From Ulota crispa (taxonomy: Eukaryota; Streptophyta; Bryopsida; Orthotrichales; Orthotrichaceae), in NCBI GenBank assembly GCA_963920765.1, contig OY987252.1, forward strand, positions 1,774,466-1,838,465: DNA of 64,000 nucleotides. Direction: 5' to 3'. Shown one piece after another: positions 24,721-34,800 of the stretch; position 1 is the first letter of the stretch; each line of letters starts with the position of its first letter. Below the pieces are notes generated by a model. It saw only the letters and a program-made list of their open reading frames with translations. It had not been told where the DNA came from and ran no database searches. The position numbers and the translations under genes were made by a program.

Positions 24721-25869
24721 GCCCTCACAAAGCCGCAATGCTCAGTCGCCTTGCAAGACTCAAAACAACAGAGGCAGGGCCAATACCCCAAAGCCCAGCC
24801 AATACTTGGCAGCCCTCTGATACCTAGCAGCCTTTGGCAGCTCTAGCCCTTTCCTCTCTTTGGACCAGCCTCAAAATCCAACCTCCAGGACCAGGGCAGG
24901 AGATAGGCTAATTAAATCTTCCTTCTTGGGGTTCCCCCCCCTTCCACCAACTCTCCTTGCTTCTTAATGATTTCTTAAACTAATAAGCTAGGTGTGAATA
25001 GGAGCCCATAAAACTCCATATCACTTCACTGGTGGCTTGTAGTTACTTCATTATTTGGCATACAAGATAGTGAGCCGTCATATTAAGTGGACAATTAGCG
25101 CACTAGGTCATCCTTGACATTATTAAGAATTGCAAAAAGGGACTAAGGAAATCCTCACCCTCTCCTTTGTCCATCACACTATGTTGTGACTATTTGTTAC
25201 AACCACGTGGTGAGGACTATCCTAAGGGCAGGGTTATACCAAATCAACCATTAATAGGTTATGATTATTTGACTCTAGAATAGAGTCACTTATCAGCCAC
25301 CCCAACACCATCCGGATCTGCACTCAAAGGAGCATGGAGGCCATCAACTACCCAACTGTCAATTATGTAGAGCCCCATCATGAGGTATGATCTCTTACAC
25401 CCACTTCCATTAATTGCCTATGTTTGACTTTCAATCCCTTAAAAGAGTCCTCTATTTTTGTTCATCATTGTATGATTGTACATTCATTATGAAGATCCAT
25501 TGTTTGGAAGGCATTTTTAGTTGGAAATCTACAACCAAACCCACCCTCTTGTTATTTTTTCATGCTTAGCTCATTTCCCAGTTAAGATCAGAACCAGGTT
25601 GTATTTGAGCTTACTTCTTGAGGAGGAGGTTTGAGCACTCATAAGCAACTTCTGGTGCTAGGGAGGGGGGATTATAAAGCCAGAGGAGCACCTAACCCTA
25701 AATTACCTTGCTTCATTGATGAACTCACGACTTGAAACGTCAAAAGAGGCTTCCTACGGACTTCAACTCTTTGAAGGGCAACAACCTTGCTTTGTGGGGT
25801 TTGAGAGAATCTTGCAACTGGGTTGCTTTGTCTCTACTTCTTTTTGTATGACACATTGCTAGATTTTTG
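24721..25869. other. Non-coding stretch between minisatellite and hAT-like gene
   Basis: It starts with Ser/Pro-rich sequence that fades from the minisatellite. I see no gene; the upstream part of the transposase gene becomes readable only from about 25,880. Confidence 0.4.
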
Positions 25870-28820
25870 TTTTTCCATGGAGAACTTGTGGGGGCAACCC
25901 CTCTTTAGATTGTTGTAAACGTGCTCTGAGGTTGGTGTTGGAGAAGTTCAAGAATTGTTAGGGAGTTGTCCCAAAGGAAATGCTCTATCATGAGATGTGG
26001 GGGTTGAGTGAAGACGGCAATGATTTAGCTTAATCCATGACTGGGTCTACACTAGAGGTTACAGAGGCAGCAGTTCTTTTGTCATAACAAGAATCTGCAA
26101 ATCCTTTCAATTTGCAAGAGGTACTACCTTCTAATCCAAATTGAGTCGATTCTACTCCAGCATCAGTTCAGCGAAGGAGGTTTACTCCAAGTAGTTCATG
26201 CTAGATGAGTATGGATGAAGCATTACAGGTGGGTGTCAAGCAAAAGCTGGATATGACGAGGGCTTCTTTTTTCTATGAGGACAATATTGCTTTCAATGTC
26301 GAGCGACATCCAGCTTTTGTCAAGGTGGTGAAGGAAATAGCAACATCTGGATTGATGTATTTGCCGCCATCATATAATATTGTGTGCACTAAAATAATAG
26401 ATACAAAAAAGATTACAATGTCAAAAATGGTGTTTGAGCAAACAAAGCAATGTATTGAATTGTATGGAGCAACAATTTCTTCCAACAAGTGGTCAAATAC
26501 CAATTCCTGCTTGCTACTTAATGTGATGCTGGTATGTCTAGTTGGCAATCACTAGTAGAAACCCATGTTTTTCTTGATGCATTTTGTTGGACGTCTAGTT
26601 TTTTTTGTATTAATAATGACATCAAATATAACACAAAGATGTTAGTTTTGACATCAAAAATAACATTAAGATGTTAAATTTAACATAAATTATAACATTA
26701 AAAAAAGTGAACATAAAAAAAAAAGCGTTAAGAAAAACACGAGTTTCTACTAATGGATGTGTTTTTGGGATCAATTGATACCACTATAGAGAAGAAGGAC
26801 ATTGTGTATACAATAAACACAATGGTTAAATACATCAAGGAAGATGGAGCCCATAACATTGTCCAACTGTGTATGGACAATGCAGCAGTGATATTGACAA
26901 GAAACCTGGCAAAATTGGAGGAAACGTATCCTCACATGTTTAGGCAAGGATGTGCGGTGCGCATTATGGACTTGCTTATGGAGGATTGGGGTAAAGAGAA
27001 GCGGGTTTCAAGACTAGTTGCAAAGTGCCTAGCCATTGTGAAGTTCATTAAAGAAATATTATCATATGTTGGCTCTCTTTTGGAAGTACTCAAAGGTGTC
27101 ATTGCAACTACCTGCACAGACACGTTTTGCAATGAGCTTTCTCATGATAGACCGCTTGGTGGAATGTAGACAAGCTTAGTTATCTGTGATTACGGACCCC
27201 TCATATGTTGAGTTCGAGAGGAGTTTCCTTAATTGAAGAAACGGTACCAAAGTCCACATGTGTGCACGTTGTGCTTGGGATGACATCCATTCAGATATGT
27301 TTTGGCAAGGATGTGCCAATTACTAGTACCTGATGAAACCTGCAATAGTGGCCCTTTGAATGTTTGACAGAAAAGATCTAGCGATGCTCAAGGCTTGGAT
27401 GGTAATGCATCAATTGCAGCTTCATGTTTACTCTCTTAGAGAAGAGCCTTACTTTCTAGATCATGAAACGGCAACAAAATTTGGGAAGCAATTTGACGCT
27501 CGATGGAAATTGATGCACACTGATCTCTACTTTGCCAGTGCGCTACTAAACCCATATTTGGTTGACGTACCAATCATTCAACACAATGGAGAAGGCAAGC
27601 GTGCATTGAATTGAGTTATACGGAAGCTCAGCAGGTCGTTCGGAGTGTTAGAGGACAACGCAATGAGGGAGTTGACGGATTTTGAAGAGAAGACAGGCTC
27701 GTTTGACCCACTGCAGGAGGCTTCTGACATCTACCGCTGTAAACTATTGCCTCACTAATGGTGGAATTGTGTGGATGGGAATGCTCTTCCAAAAGTTACT
27801 AAGAGGATTTTGTCTTTGACTTGTTCTGCGTCTTCATGTGAAAGGACTTGGAGCAAGTACTCATTTGTGCATAGTAAAGTGCAGAACTGCTTGACTACAT
27901 CCAAGGCAAAGGCGTTGGTCTATGTTTACGCCAACAACAAATTAAGAAGGGAGAAATGTGGGACAAATGCAGCTGATTTTTATGAGAAATATTTGGAGGC
28001 AGCAGATATGGAAGAAGAGAACGAGGAGCCACTTTCCTCAGGATCGGATGACAAACTTGTGGACACCCACCAACGCAAGGCAGAGAATTGTAGGAAGGTG
28101 GAGGAACGATTGGACGGAAGTGTACGGGCTGGATTGGACCCAACATTCGAGACATATGTATGACGTGAACAATAGTACACAAACACATTTGTTGGCAATA
28201 TTTATGAGAGAAGTTTGTCAAAGGAGGACGAGGACTGCACAAATGACCAGCCATATGTATTTGCTTGGGATGCATTCCCAATTGTAAATTCTCCACCTTT
28301 GATGGCGACAACTCCAAAGGAGAACTTAGAAGTTGCAAGCATTCCGGTGCCACCAGAAGAAGAGCATGCTATATCTCTTAGGCCAATTGTCCATTCTTTG
28401 AGCAAATTAGCAATTTGCCAAAGCGCACCAACAATTGCCATGCCAGTCATTGAAGAAATAGAAAGGCATGTGGAGGTAATACAAGAAGAATTGATCGGGC
28501 ATGCAGGTCATTTAGTCTCTGCAATACATAGCAATCCAAGAACATTTGGAATAGATGACGATGACGATTTGCCATTAGGAACTCTATGGCACTTGATGCA
28601 AAAGCAACATGACACGCCTTCCACTTGAGTAGCAAATATAGTTGTTGCTAGCTTTAGAAGGTCTATTTCCACAGCACCAATAGTGCTAAAGAGGAATGAA
28701 GGACCGGTGCAAAGCATTGATGAGGATCTCTGTGGCTTGGCATTGCAATCCACTTAGCGTTCTTTAAGGTCCCCCCCTCGGGAATCTTCATTGGGTCTGC
28801 ATGCATGCAAATCAAAGATA
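25870..28820 (+). pseudogene. hAT-like transposase with DUF659 and hAT dimerisation domains, broken
   Basis: It belonged to the BED-DUF659-hAT class of plant transposases, which excise and reinsert DNA. Upstream of ATG 26,205 the same frame runs back to about 25,890 with TAG or TAA stops in place of CAG or CAA codons (for example KNC*GVVPKEM), resembling the end of a BED finger. DUF659 begins ASFFYEDNIAFNVERHPAF (26,240). The normally Asp-bearing SDxWSD box reads SNKWSN near 26,480. The frame is cut by a 206-bp MITE and resumes at 26,756 with VQLCMDNAAVIL and a RQGCAVRIMDLL segment. The dimerisation domain at 27,771-27,950 reads LPKVTKRILSLTCSASSCER and SFVHSKVQNCLTTSKAKALV. An acidic extension (28,215-28,820) runs up to the Copia insertion and resumes at 39,102. 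It is inactive. Confidence 0.8.
26550..26755. mobile_element. 206-bp CACTA-type MITE inside the transposase gene
   Basis: The left end CACTAGTAGAAACCCATG is matched by the inverted right end, whose complement reads CATTAGTAGAAACTCGTG; both continue TTTTTCTT, giving terminal inverted repeats of about 29 bases. The flanks are AAT on the left and GAT on the right, a 3-bp duplication with one change. Removing the element plus one flank restores the frame GN-VFLGSIDTT of the host transposase. No coding capacity. Confidence 0.8.
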
Positions 28821-29089
28821 TATAGAATCTATAGACTTGAAATGTGTGCAAATGATCAGATAATCTTAGGTGAGATTGTTTCTCCTAACATATGTTAGAA
28901 GAGAGTTAATCTCTAGTAACTGATGAGTTATGGATTTAACTATGTGGAGTCCCATAACTCATAACTACAGATTACACTAATTGTAAATTAGAGTACTGTA
29001 GTACGTCTATGTCAGACTGCCAGGTGTACATCTATGTCAAACATCCAGGTGTCTGTCTAATGTGACCTTTAGAGCCAATTTTGCCAACA
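28821..29089 (-). repeat. Copia 3' LTR, 269 bp
   Basis: It aligns base for base with the LTR at 38,833-39,101, with scattered substitutions. In element orientation it starts TGTTGGCAAAATTGG. Its end has lost the canonical CA (TATAGATTCTATA instead of TAGAGTTTCTACA). Confidence 0.9.
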
Positions 29090-29110
29090 TACCCCCTCGC
29101 TCAAGATGAG
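29090..29110 (-). promoter_or_regulatory. Polypurine tract of the Copia element
   Basis: On the minus strand GAGCGAGGGGGTA lies directly before the TGTTGGC start of the 3' LTR, as expected for plus-strand priming. Confidence 0.7.
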
Positions 29111-29913
29111 GGTTATCTTTAGTGTTTTCTTTGATGCAGCTATTCCAATATTTGCGGATGAGTTGTGGCGGTCGGTTTGTCATTGTGTGGTCCAAGAGTT
29201 GTCTCTATGGCAGTTGCTTGTCTTCTTCATGTGGGGCTTCTTTGTTGTAATGGGAAAGATTTTGGAAGCGGCTTTGTCTTTCCTCCTTAGAGAACTCTTG
29301 AAATCGGTTGAGAGTGAGGAGTCATCTGATTGCCGTGAGTCTTCTTATGGTAAGGAGTTGATCAAGTCCTCGGGGGTGTTGAGTTCGAGCAATGTCTTCT
29401 AATTTTTAGTTTGTCAAGCCTCAATTGCTGATGTGGAGTCTTACCGGGCAAGGGAATTGGAAATCAAGAGACGAGGCAGCACCAATCCTAGTAGCAATTT
29501 GTTGGTTCTTTGAGATTTGGTGGTGGCATCTCAAATTTGGTCATCAATTATGGATCCTCCTTTTCTAGCTATTCTTCTGAATCTGCATTCTCTAAATTTG
29601 ACATGGATCTAGTTTGTAGAGACAACAATTGAGTATAGAGCTCTTACCTTTTTGAGATTGGATTCTCTAGGCTATACTGAGGCTGTAGCAGCTAGGTGGT
29701 TGAAGGCGCGTTTGTTGCAGCTCCAATTTGTAGAAGAGGTTGAGAATTTTTGTTTGTTGCTTTTGAAGGATATGGAGGAGGTTGCCGCCAGGATTAGGTA
29801 TCTTAGGTTTTCCAGGTTACCTTGTTTGTTTCTTGTGTCCATGGAAGGTTGTCCTTTGGACTTTGATCATTGTCCTGCATTTTACGGACTGGTCTAATGT
29901 ATACAGGATAATT
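29111..29913. other. Extra 0.8-kb stretch between RNase H and 3' LTR of the Copia
   Basis: Copia elements usually have a short 3' untranslated region; here about 800 bases separate the end of RNase H from the polypurine tract. The plus strand (antisense to the element) has open frames of 98 and 81 codons at 29,106-29,402 and 29,652-29,897, the first rich in hydrophobic residues (LWQLLVFFMWGFFVVMGKIL). The minus strand is full of stops. It could be a captured host fragment, an antisense gene or a long 3' UTR. Confidence 0.45.
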
Positions 29914-31129
29914 TCAATGAAAGAAGGGTTCTCTTGATTTGTGGTTCAACTTGACTAGCTCTAGTTTGTCCCAAAGCCTTTCAAATGCAATTCTGCCTGG
30001 TGCTTTTGTTAGGATGTCCACTAATTGTTCATTTGTGGGCACATGTTTTAAGTCTATTTCCCCCAAATTGATCTTCTCTCTCATAAAATGATGCCAAACC
30101 TCAATGTGCTTTGTCCTTTTGTGATAGACTGCGTTTTTTGCCAAGTTCAAGCTGCCTTGAACATCGCCATAGATGATGGTTGGAATGCTTTGTTGTTGGT
30201 CTTGGATTTTTAAGAAGAGTCTTTTAGCCATATTACTTCTTTGGTCCCTTCTGTGATGGCCATGTATTCAGACTCTATAGAAGATAGGGCAACTGTTGGT
30301 TGCTTCTTTTTGTTCCAAGTGATTGTAGTGCCTCTGCGCAAAAACATATAACCTATGGTTGATTTTTTGTCATATGTGTCTCCTGCCTAATTGGCGTTGG
30401 TGTAGCCATGTAGGATTGATTCCCCCCCTTGCCAATAAATTAGGGCAAAATCTGAGGTGCCCTAGAGGTAGCAGTAGATCTATTGAACTACGTGGAAGTG
30501 GGACTCCTACGGGTTAGCAAAAAAATGACTAACAATGCTAATTGAAAAAGCACTGTCAAGGCGGGTTTTTGTAAGGAATATGAGTTTACCTACCATCTTT
30601 TGATATAGTGCAATGTCGAAGGAAGGCGCGGCTATATTTGGCTGAAGATACAATTTCTCTTGCATCGGCGTGATAGCTAGACGGCAGTGTTGGTGGCCAA
30701 AGTTTTCCAGCATCAATTGTATGTACTAGCGCTGAGTGACGGCCACGCCTGCAAGAAGGAAGTGGAACTCCAAGCCATGAGAATATATAAGTAAGCCCAA
30801 ATCAATCATCTCAAACTTGGTTTGGATGTTGTGCTAGATTTGGGTGATATTGGCGTGATTGTTGCCTGAGAGATAGACATTTGCTAGTAGAAAAACAGGT
30901 CAAAAACAACTAGGTCACAATAACTAAACCACAACTATATTGACTATACAACAACTACAAAGCGGCTTGTGCAATTGTGGTTTAGTTATTGTAAGCTAGT
31001 CATTTATGACCTCAATTCTACTAGAGGTTGTTGATGTAGAAGATAAGCAAGGTGAATTTTCCTACCGTGTTGGTGTAGTAGAGGTTTGAGTCGGCAAAGG
31101 ATTTGGTGAGTCCTTGGCTTAAGATATAT
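29914..31129 (-). pseudogene. Copia RT C-terminal part and RNase H, broken
   Basis: RNase H removes the RNA strand during reverse transcription. Segments read ALSSIESEYMAITEGTKEV near 30,240-30,290, then NLAKNAVYHKRTKHIEVWHH and LKHVPTNEQLVDILTKAPG at 29,914-30,231, all typical of Copia. The RT end at 30,507-30,716 includes ALYQKMVGKLIFLTKTRLDS. The RT active-site YVDD box reads YINN at 31,027-31,038, and a 145-bp MITE splits it from the following VYLSGNN. Upstream, the frame ILSQGLTKSFADSNLYY joins across element C to the rest of RT. It is inactive. Confidence 0.85.
30882..31026. mobile_element. 145-bp CACTA-type MITE at the Copia RT active site
   Basis: The ends are TGCTAGTAGAAA and TTCTACTAGAG, inverted copies of a CACTAGTAGAA-like tip, with GGTCA further in on both sides. 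The flanks ATT (30,879-30,881) and GTT (31,027-31,029) are a 3-bp duplication with one change. Removing it joins YINN to VYLSG in frame. It shares the tip sequence of the MITE at 26,550. Confidence 0.75.
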
Positions 31130-34100
31130 TGTGACAATCCAAAATTGAATAAATATACATATTCTAGAAAAATCCGGATAAACTACTCCTTTTCAGCCAA
31201 AAATTGTTGTTATCTCAACCGGAAACATGAGATTGACTAGAACAAAGATTTGGCGTAATATAGTAATCCTAGATTAGATAGAACCTATTAAGAAGGGACA
31301 TTTTGGATCATCCCTTAATCTAGAGAGGAGTCCGGAATTCATCCCTAAATTTAGACGCAAGTATTTCCAATAGCGGCAATGGTACCAGAGCAATCTAGGA
31401 ACTCATAAAGACAGTACCAGATTTAGTATTGGGATTGGCCCGGTATCCCAATGGTTTCCATCACATCCCTCAACGCCATTTAGGGAAAGGGCGTTTAAAC
31501 TCCTAATCATCACTTGCCAATAGCCACAACGGTCTAATCAATTGCCAGAACTGAAATTAGGAGGGAAAGGCAAATGGGTTCCTCACTTACCTTCTTGCCC
31601 TCACTTCCTTTTTCCTACATCAAGATAGCGATTGAGCAAGTTAGAGTGCTGTCAAAGTTTAGCCGCAAGATTGTAGAAGTTTCTGTAGCTCCCAAATTGC
31701 AACACTGCTAGAACAATGAGGAAAGAGAAGGAATTGCCGCATATAACTCTCTGATTTGTAACCTTGGGCGTACCCAACGAGCATAATAAGCTGATGATGC
31801 TGGAGGAGGATTTGCGGTAGATGGGCTGTCAAAGATTGCTGAAGATATCGTGGAGTCTGAAGGATGAAGACATGGTCCAAGAATTGCTAGCGGAGCCGCA
31901 AAGTCAGTGGGATTGCACAAAGATAGCTCAATCAAGTTAATGGAAGAAGGAGGTCTGGTGCACAGGGTACCGTTTTGATCCTATTGGAGAGGGGTTGGCA
32001 TCCCAAAACAACGAGTTCTGTATAGGTAAATTCATTACCAGACTCCACTCAAAGAATGGTTATTTGGTTGCAGATAGTAGGAACCCCCACGAGAGGAGAT
32101 TGCTTGAGTTCCTAATCTCAATTTTATTTCCGGAAAGACCAGCGTATTGAGTGTCACCCTTGCCAATACCACCTATGGATCATTGTCAAGGGACAGACCA
32201 GTGAATTGGGGTGTAGTGATCTAGGACCAAGTTTTGAAGATGATCAGATCATTAGAGAACACTTAAGCCTCCTGGCTTAGTCCCTTTTTGTACCACTTGT
32301 ATAATTCCCTAGATTTGCTGAGGAAGACCAAGACGATTGCTTACAAGTCGGCCCTAGTAATACTAAAGCATGACCTTGTCTCAAAGGCAAAACCAAAAGA
32401 AGAACTTGAGGTAGAGAAGAAGGAAGAAAAGAAGGAAGGGAAGAATGAGGAGATCTCCGATCACGAGAAGAAGAGGGGAGCCAATGGGAAAGGTAAGGAG
32501 CCGGTTGAGGAAACCGGAGTGTCAAACAAACCAGATGTGAGGGAATCCTGGGTGACCCAACCCCTCGTTGAGATTATAACTCAATTGGAAGTGATTCAGT
32601 TGAGAGTTTTGTCTAATCAAGAAATACTCGGTAAGGTATGTGCAATGGTGGATGTCTTTTATCCTTATGAAATATTTGAGAAGGTGAAGACTCTTCGCCA
32701 GCTCAAGATGGCCAATGAATTAGAGGTCAAGAGGTTATCTGGACAGGTGGCCAACCTCCAGGCCTAGTTGAGACAAGACGCAGAGGAGGACAAATTGGTC
32801 AACAAGGCATTTTGCGACATTGCCAGCCTCTGGAGTTTTGTGATAATTCCGGGTGACGTGGTAAATAAAGCCAGATTGTTTGATGCTAAAGTCCTGAAGG
32901 AAAGATTACTGCTAGTGCCAAAGCTAGTTGGGGTCTTAGAAGAATATGCAGAGATGATGTAGTTGGTCTTGCAACAGTCAAAGGATATCTTGCACAGCCC
33001 CAAGGTAAGGTCAGAAGGAGGGGAAGGATTCAAAAATGCCAAATGAGCCACCTCTATCATGAAAACTCCTCCACCTTTGTAACTTTGTCCCATCAAGCGG
33101 AAGGAGGCCAAGGAGGTTAGAAATCCACATTCTACCCGACTACCCTATAAGATTGACTTTGGAACAAAAGAAGCATTGATGCCTAGATCTCGGACCAGAA
33201 GCCAAACCCGGTTGACATCTGATAGTGGAGGCCCAATGAAAGGGCCAAGCCCGATGAAGAAGAAGACAACAAAAAAGCACCGTCAAGAGTTGAATTCACC
33301 GGTCTTGATCAAACTAGATGACAAGCCATCTGCCTCTAGCATAGAAAGCAAGAGTGATTCCAAAGAATTGCAAGAAGAATACAAAGATTTTGATTCTTAA
33401 GTAGTGGCTCTGTCACAAAGAAGGAGGAAGAAGCCCAATTAGAAGAAAGGGAAAATCGCAAAGGGAACCCAAATTACAGTTGCCAAGAAGCGACTGACTA
33501 GAAAGGGGGTGCCCATTGCTTTGAAGAAGAGGAAGGACGCCTAGTAATACTGTGGTAGTAATAACAGTAGTGCTAGGATAAATAAAATAAAGTTTATTTA
33601 CTTTAGAAAGTAAAGGGTATTTGCTTTCTAATGAGATGAACCTAGACGTATGGATCCGGATTTCTAGGATTTGAGATCCATTATCTTCTGAACTTTGCAA
33701 GATGAAGGAGAACCACCACTTTTTGGATCATGGAATGAAACATGTCATTCCTTGGTTAGTAGCTAACTGGAAGAGTACCTTTTAGGGTTTTTTTCATGAT
33801 TAGCTATTAGAGGCAGAATTGATTTTGGTTGCCTTGGATGATTTTATATTTCCAATTCTCTTAATGCAAACAAAGTTTCTTATCATAGAACTTTGAATTG
33901 ATCACTTGGTGTTTTATGCATGGGAATGCAAGTGTTAGGGAAGCAAGATAGAAATAACCCTTGGATCCTGTTCAATCCGGTTTCTGGAAGCAAATCAAGG
34001 TGGTTGGAAAACTGTATATACTAGAGGACAGTCTTTGTTTGGGCTTATGATTCAGATACTTTGGTGAGGAATAACCACCCTTAGACTAGGGAGATCCGGA

Positions 34101-34795
34101 TAGCAATTCCAATGCATGCTAGTTGACGGCTTGAGAGGTTCCACTACCATCAAGAGTGATTGTGAGCAAAGAAATAGAGATCCACTAATTATCTAGTTAC
34201 CATCTTAGCAATTGGAACCAAGTAGGAGAGAGTCTACCATTGTAATACTCTGGGGTTGTAGGGGTTTTTTGCATGACGTGTTAGTCTAGAAGCACTTTTG
34301 GATTGGCTGTGAGGAAGCAATTGCACTCTTTTGTCTTTGTGTTCTTTGTTGTTGTTTTGGTTAGTGATACTTCATTCACTATAAACTATCAAAGGGTAGG
34401 ATTTCACGTAGCCTTCTTCTACTCTAAATCGCAGAACCCTCTGCTATAGAGGCTAAACTTCTGTAATGTGTTACTGGTGTGCTAATTGGATCCAAAATAG
34501 GTACAAGGATTGGACACTCCTTCCCAAAGTCCAGATTATTGATGTGAGTAGGAGGATATAATTAGGGAATTTGATCTGTTGATTCAAGAACTTTTGGTTA
34601 CTTTCTTGCGTGTGTATGTTTGTCTTTGTCGTTGTGATTACTTGCAAATTATAAATCGGATTTCTTCATTGTGTTTTGATCATCTTTAGGATCTATGAAC
34701 TAAATCCCTGTGGAACAAAATCAAGTCATCCTCTTGGTGTTTTAAGTTGCTTTTAAATGCCAATAGGAGGATAAGTACTTTCTTGTGCTATCACA
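31130..34795 (+). mobile_element. 3.67-kb TG...CA element, copy C (LTR-like, non-autonomous)
   Basis: It starts TGTGACAATCC at 31,130 and ends GTGCTATCACA at 34,795, the best-preserved 3' end of the three copies. The flanks TATAT (31,125-31,129) and AGTAT (34,796-34,800) are a diverged 5-bp duplication; removing the element with one flank restores the Copia frame as VAAYILSQGLTKS, which confirms the boundaries. It carries a decayed gene (31,716-33,544) on the strand opposite to the Copia. It must be younger than the Copia. Confidence 0.85.
31716..33544 (+). pseudogene. About 600-residue protein of the TG...CA element, copy C, decayed
   Basis: ATG at 31,716 begins MRKEKELPHITL, followed by TGA and further stops. 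The most open part, 32,288-32,767, reads MYHLYNSLDLLRKTKTIAYK, then a Lys/Glu-rich block (EVEKKEEKKEGKNEE), then VIQLRVLSNQEILGKVCAMV and a heptad-like KVKTLRQLKMANELEVKRLS. The next piece, from 32,768, is RQDAEEDKLVNKAFCDIASL, as in copy B. The end at 33,176-33,400 is Ser/Lys-rich (MKGPSPMKKKTTKKHR) and is followed by a basic tail and TAG at 33,542-33,544. Length and order match copies A and B. Function unknown. Confidence 0.6.
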
Positions 34796-34800
34796 AGTAT

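Noticed and set aside
26932-28851. Minus-strand open frames opposite the hAT-like gene
   Set aside because: They are shadows of the plus-strand coding sequence, which has the clear DUF659 and dimerisation motifs.
31380-31391. TGGTACCAGAGC inside element C, close to the tRNA-iMet primer-site consensus, which would make 31,130-31,379 a 250-bp 5' LTR
   Set aside because: Copies A and B have TGGTACTGGAGC at this place, and the 3' ends of all three elements show no second copy of the first 250 bases. Without a 3' LTR the model fails, so I treat it as chance.
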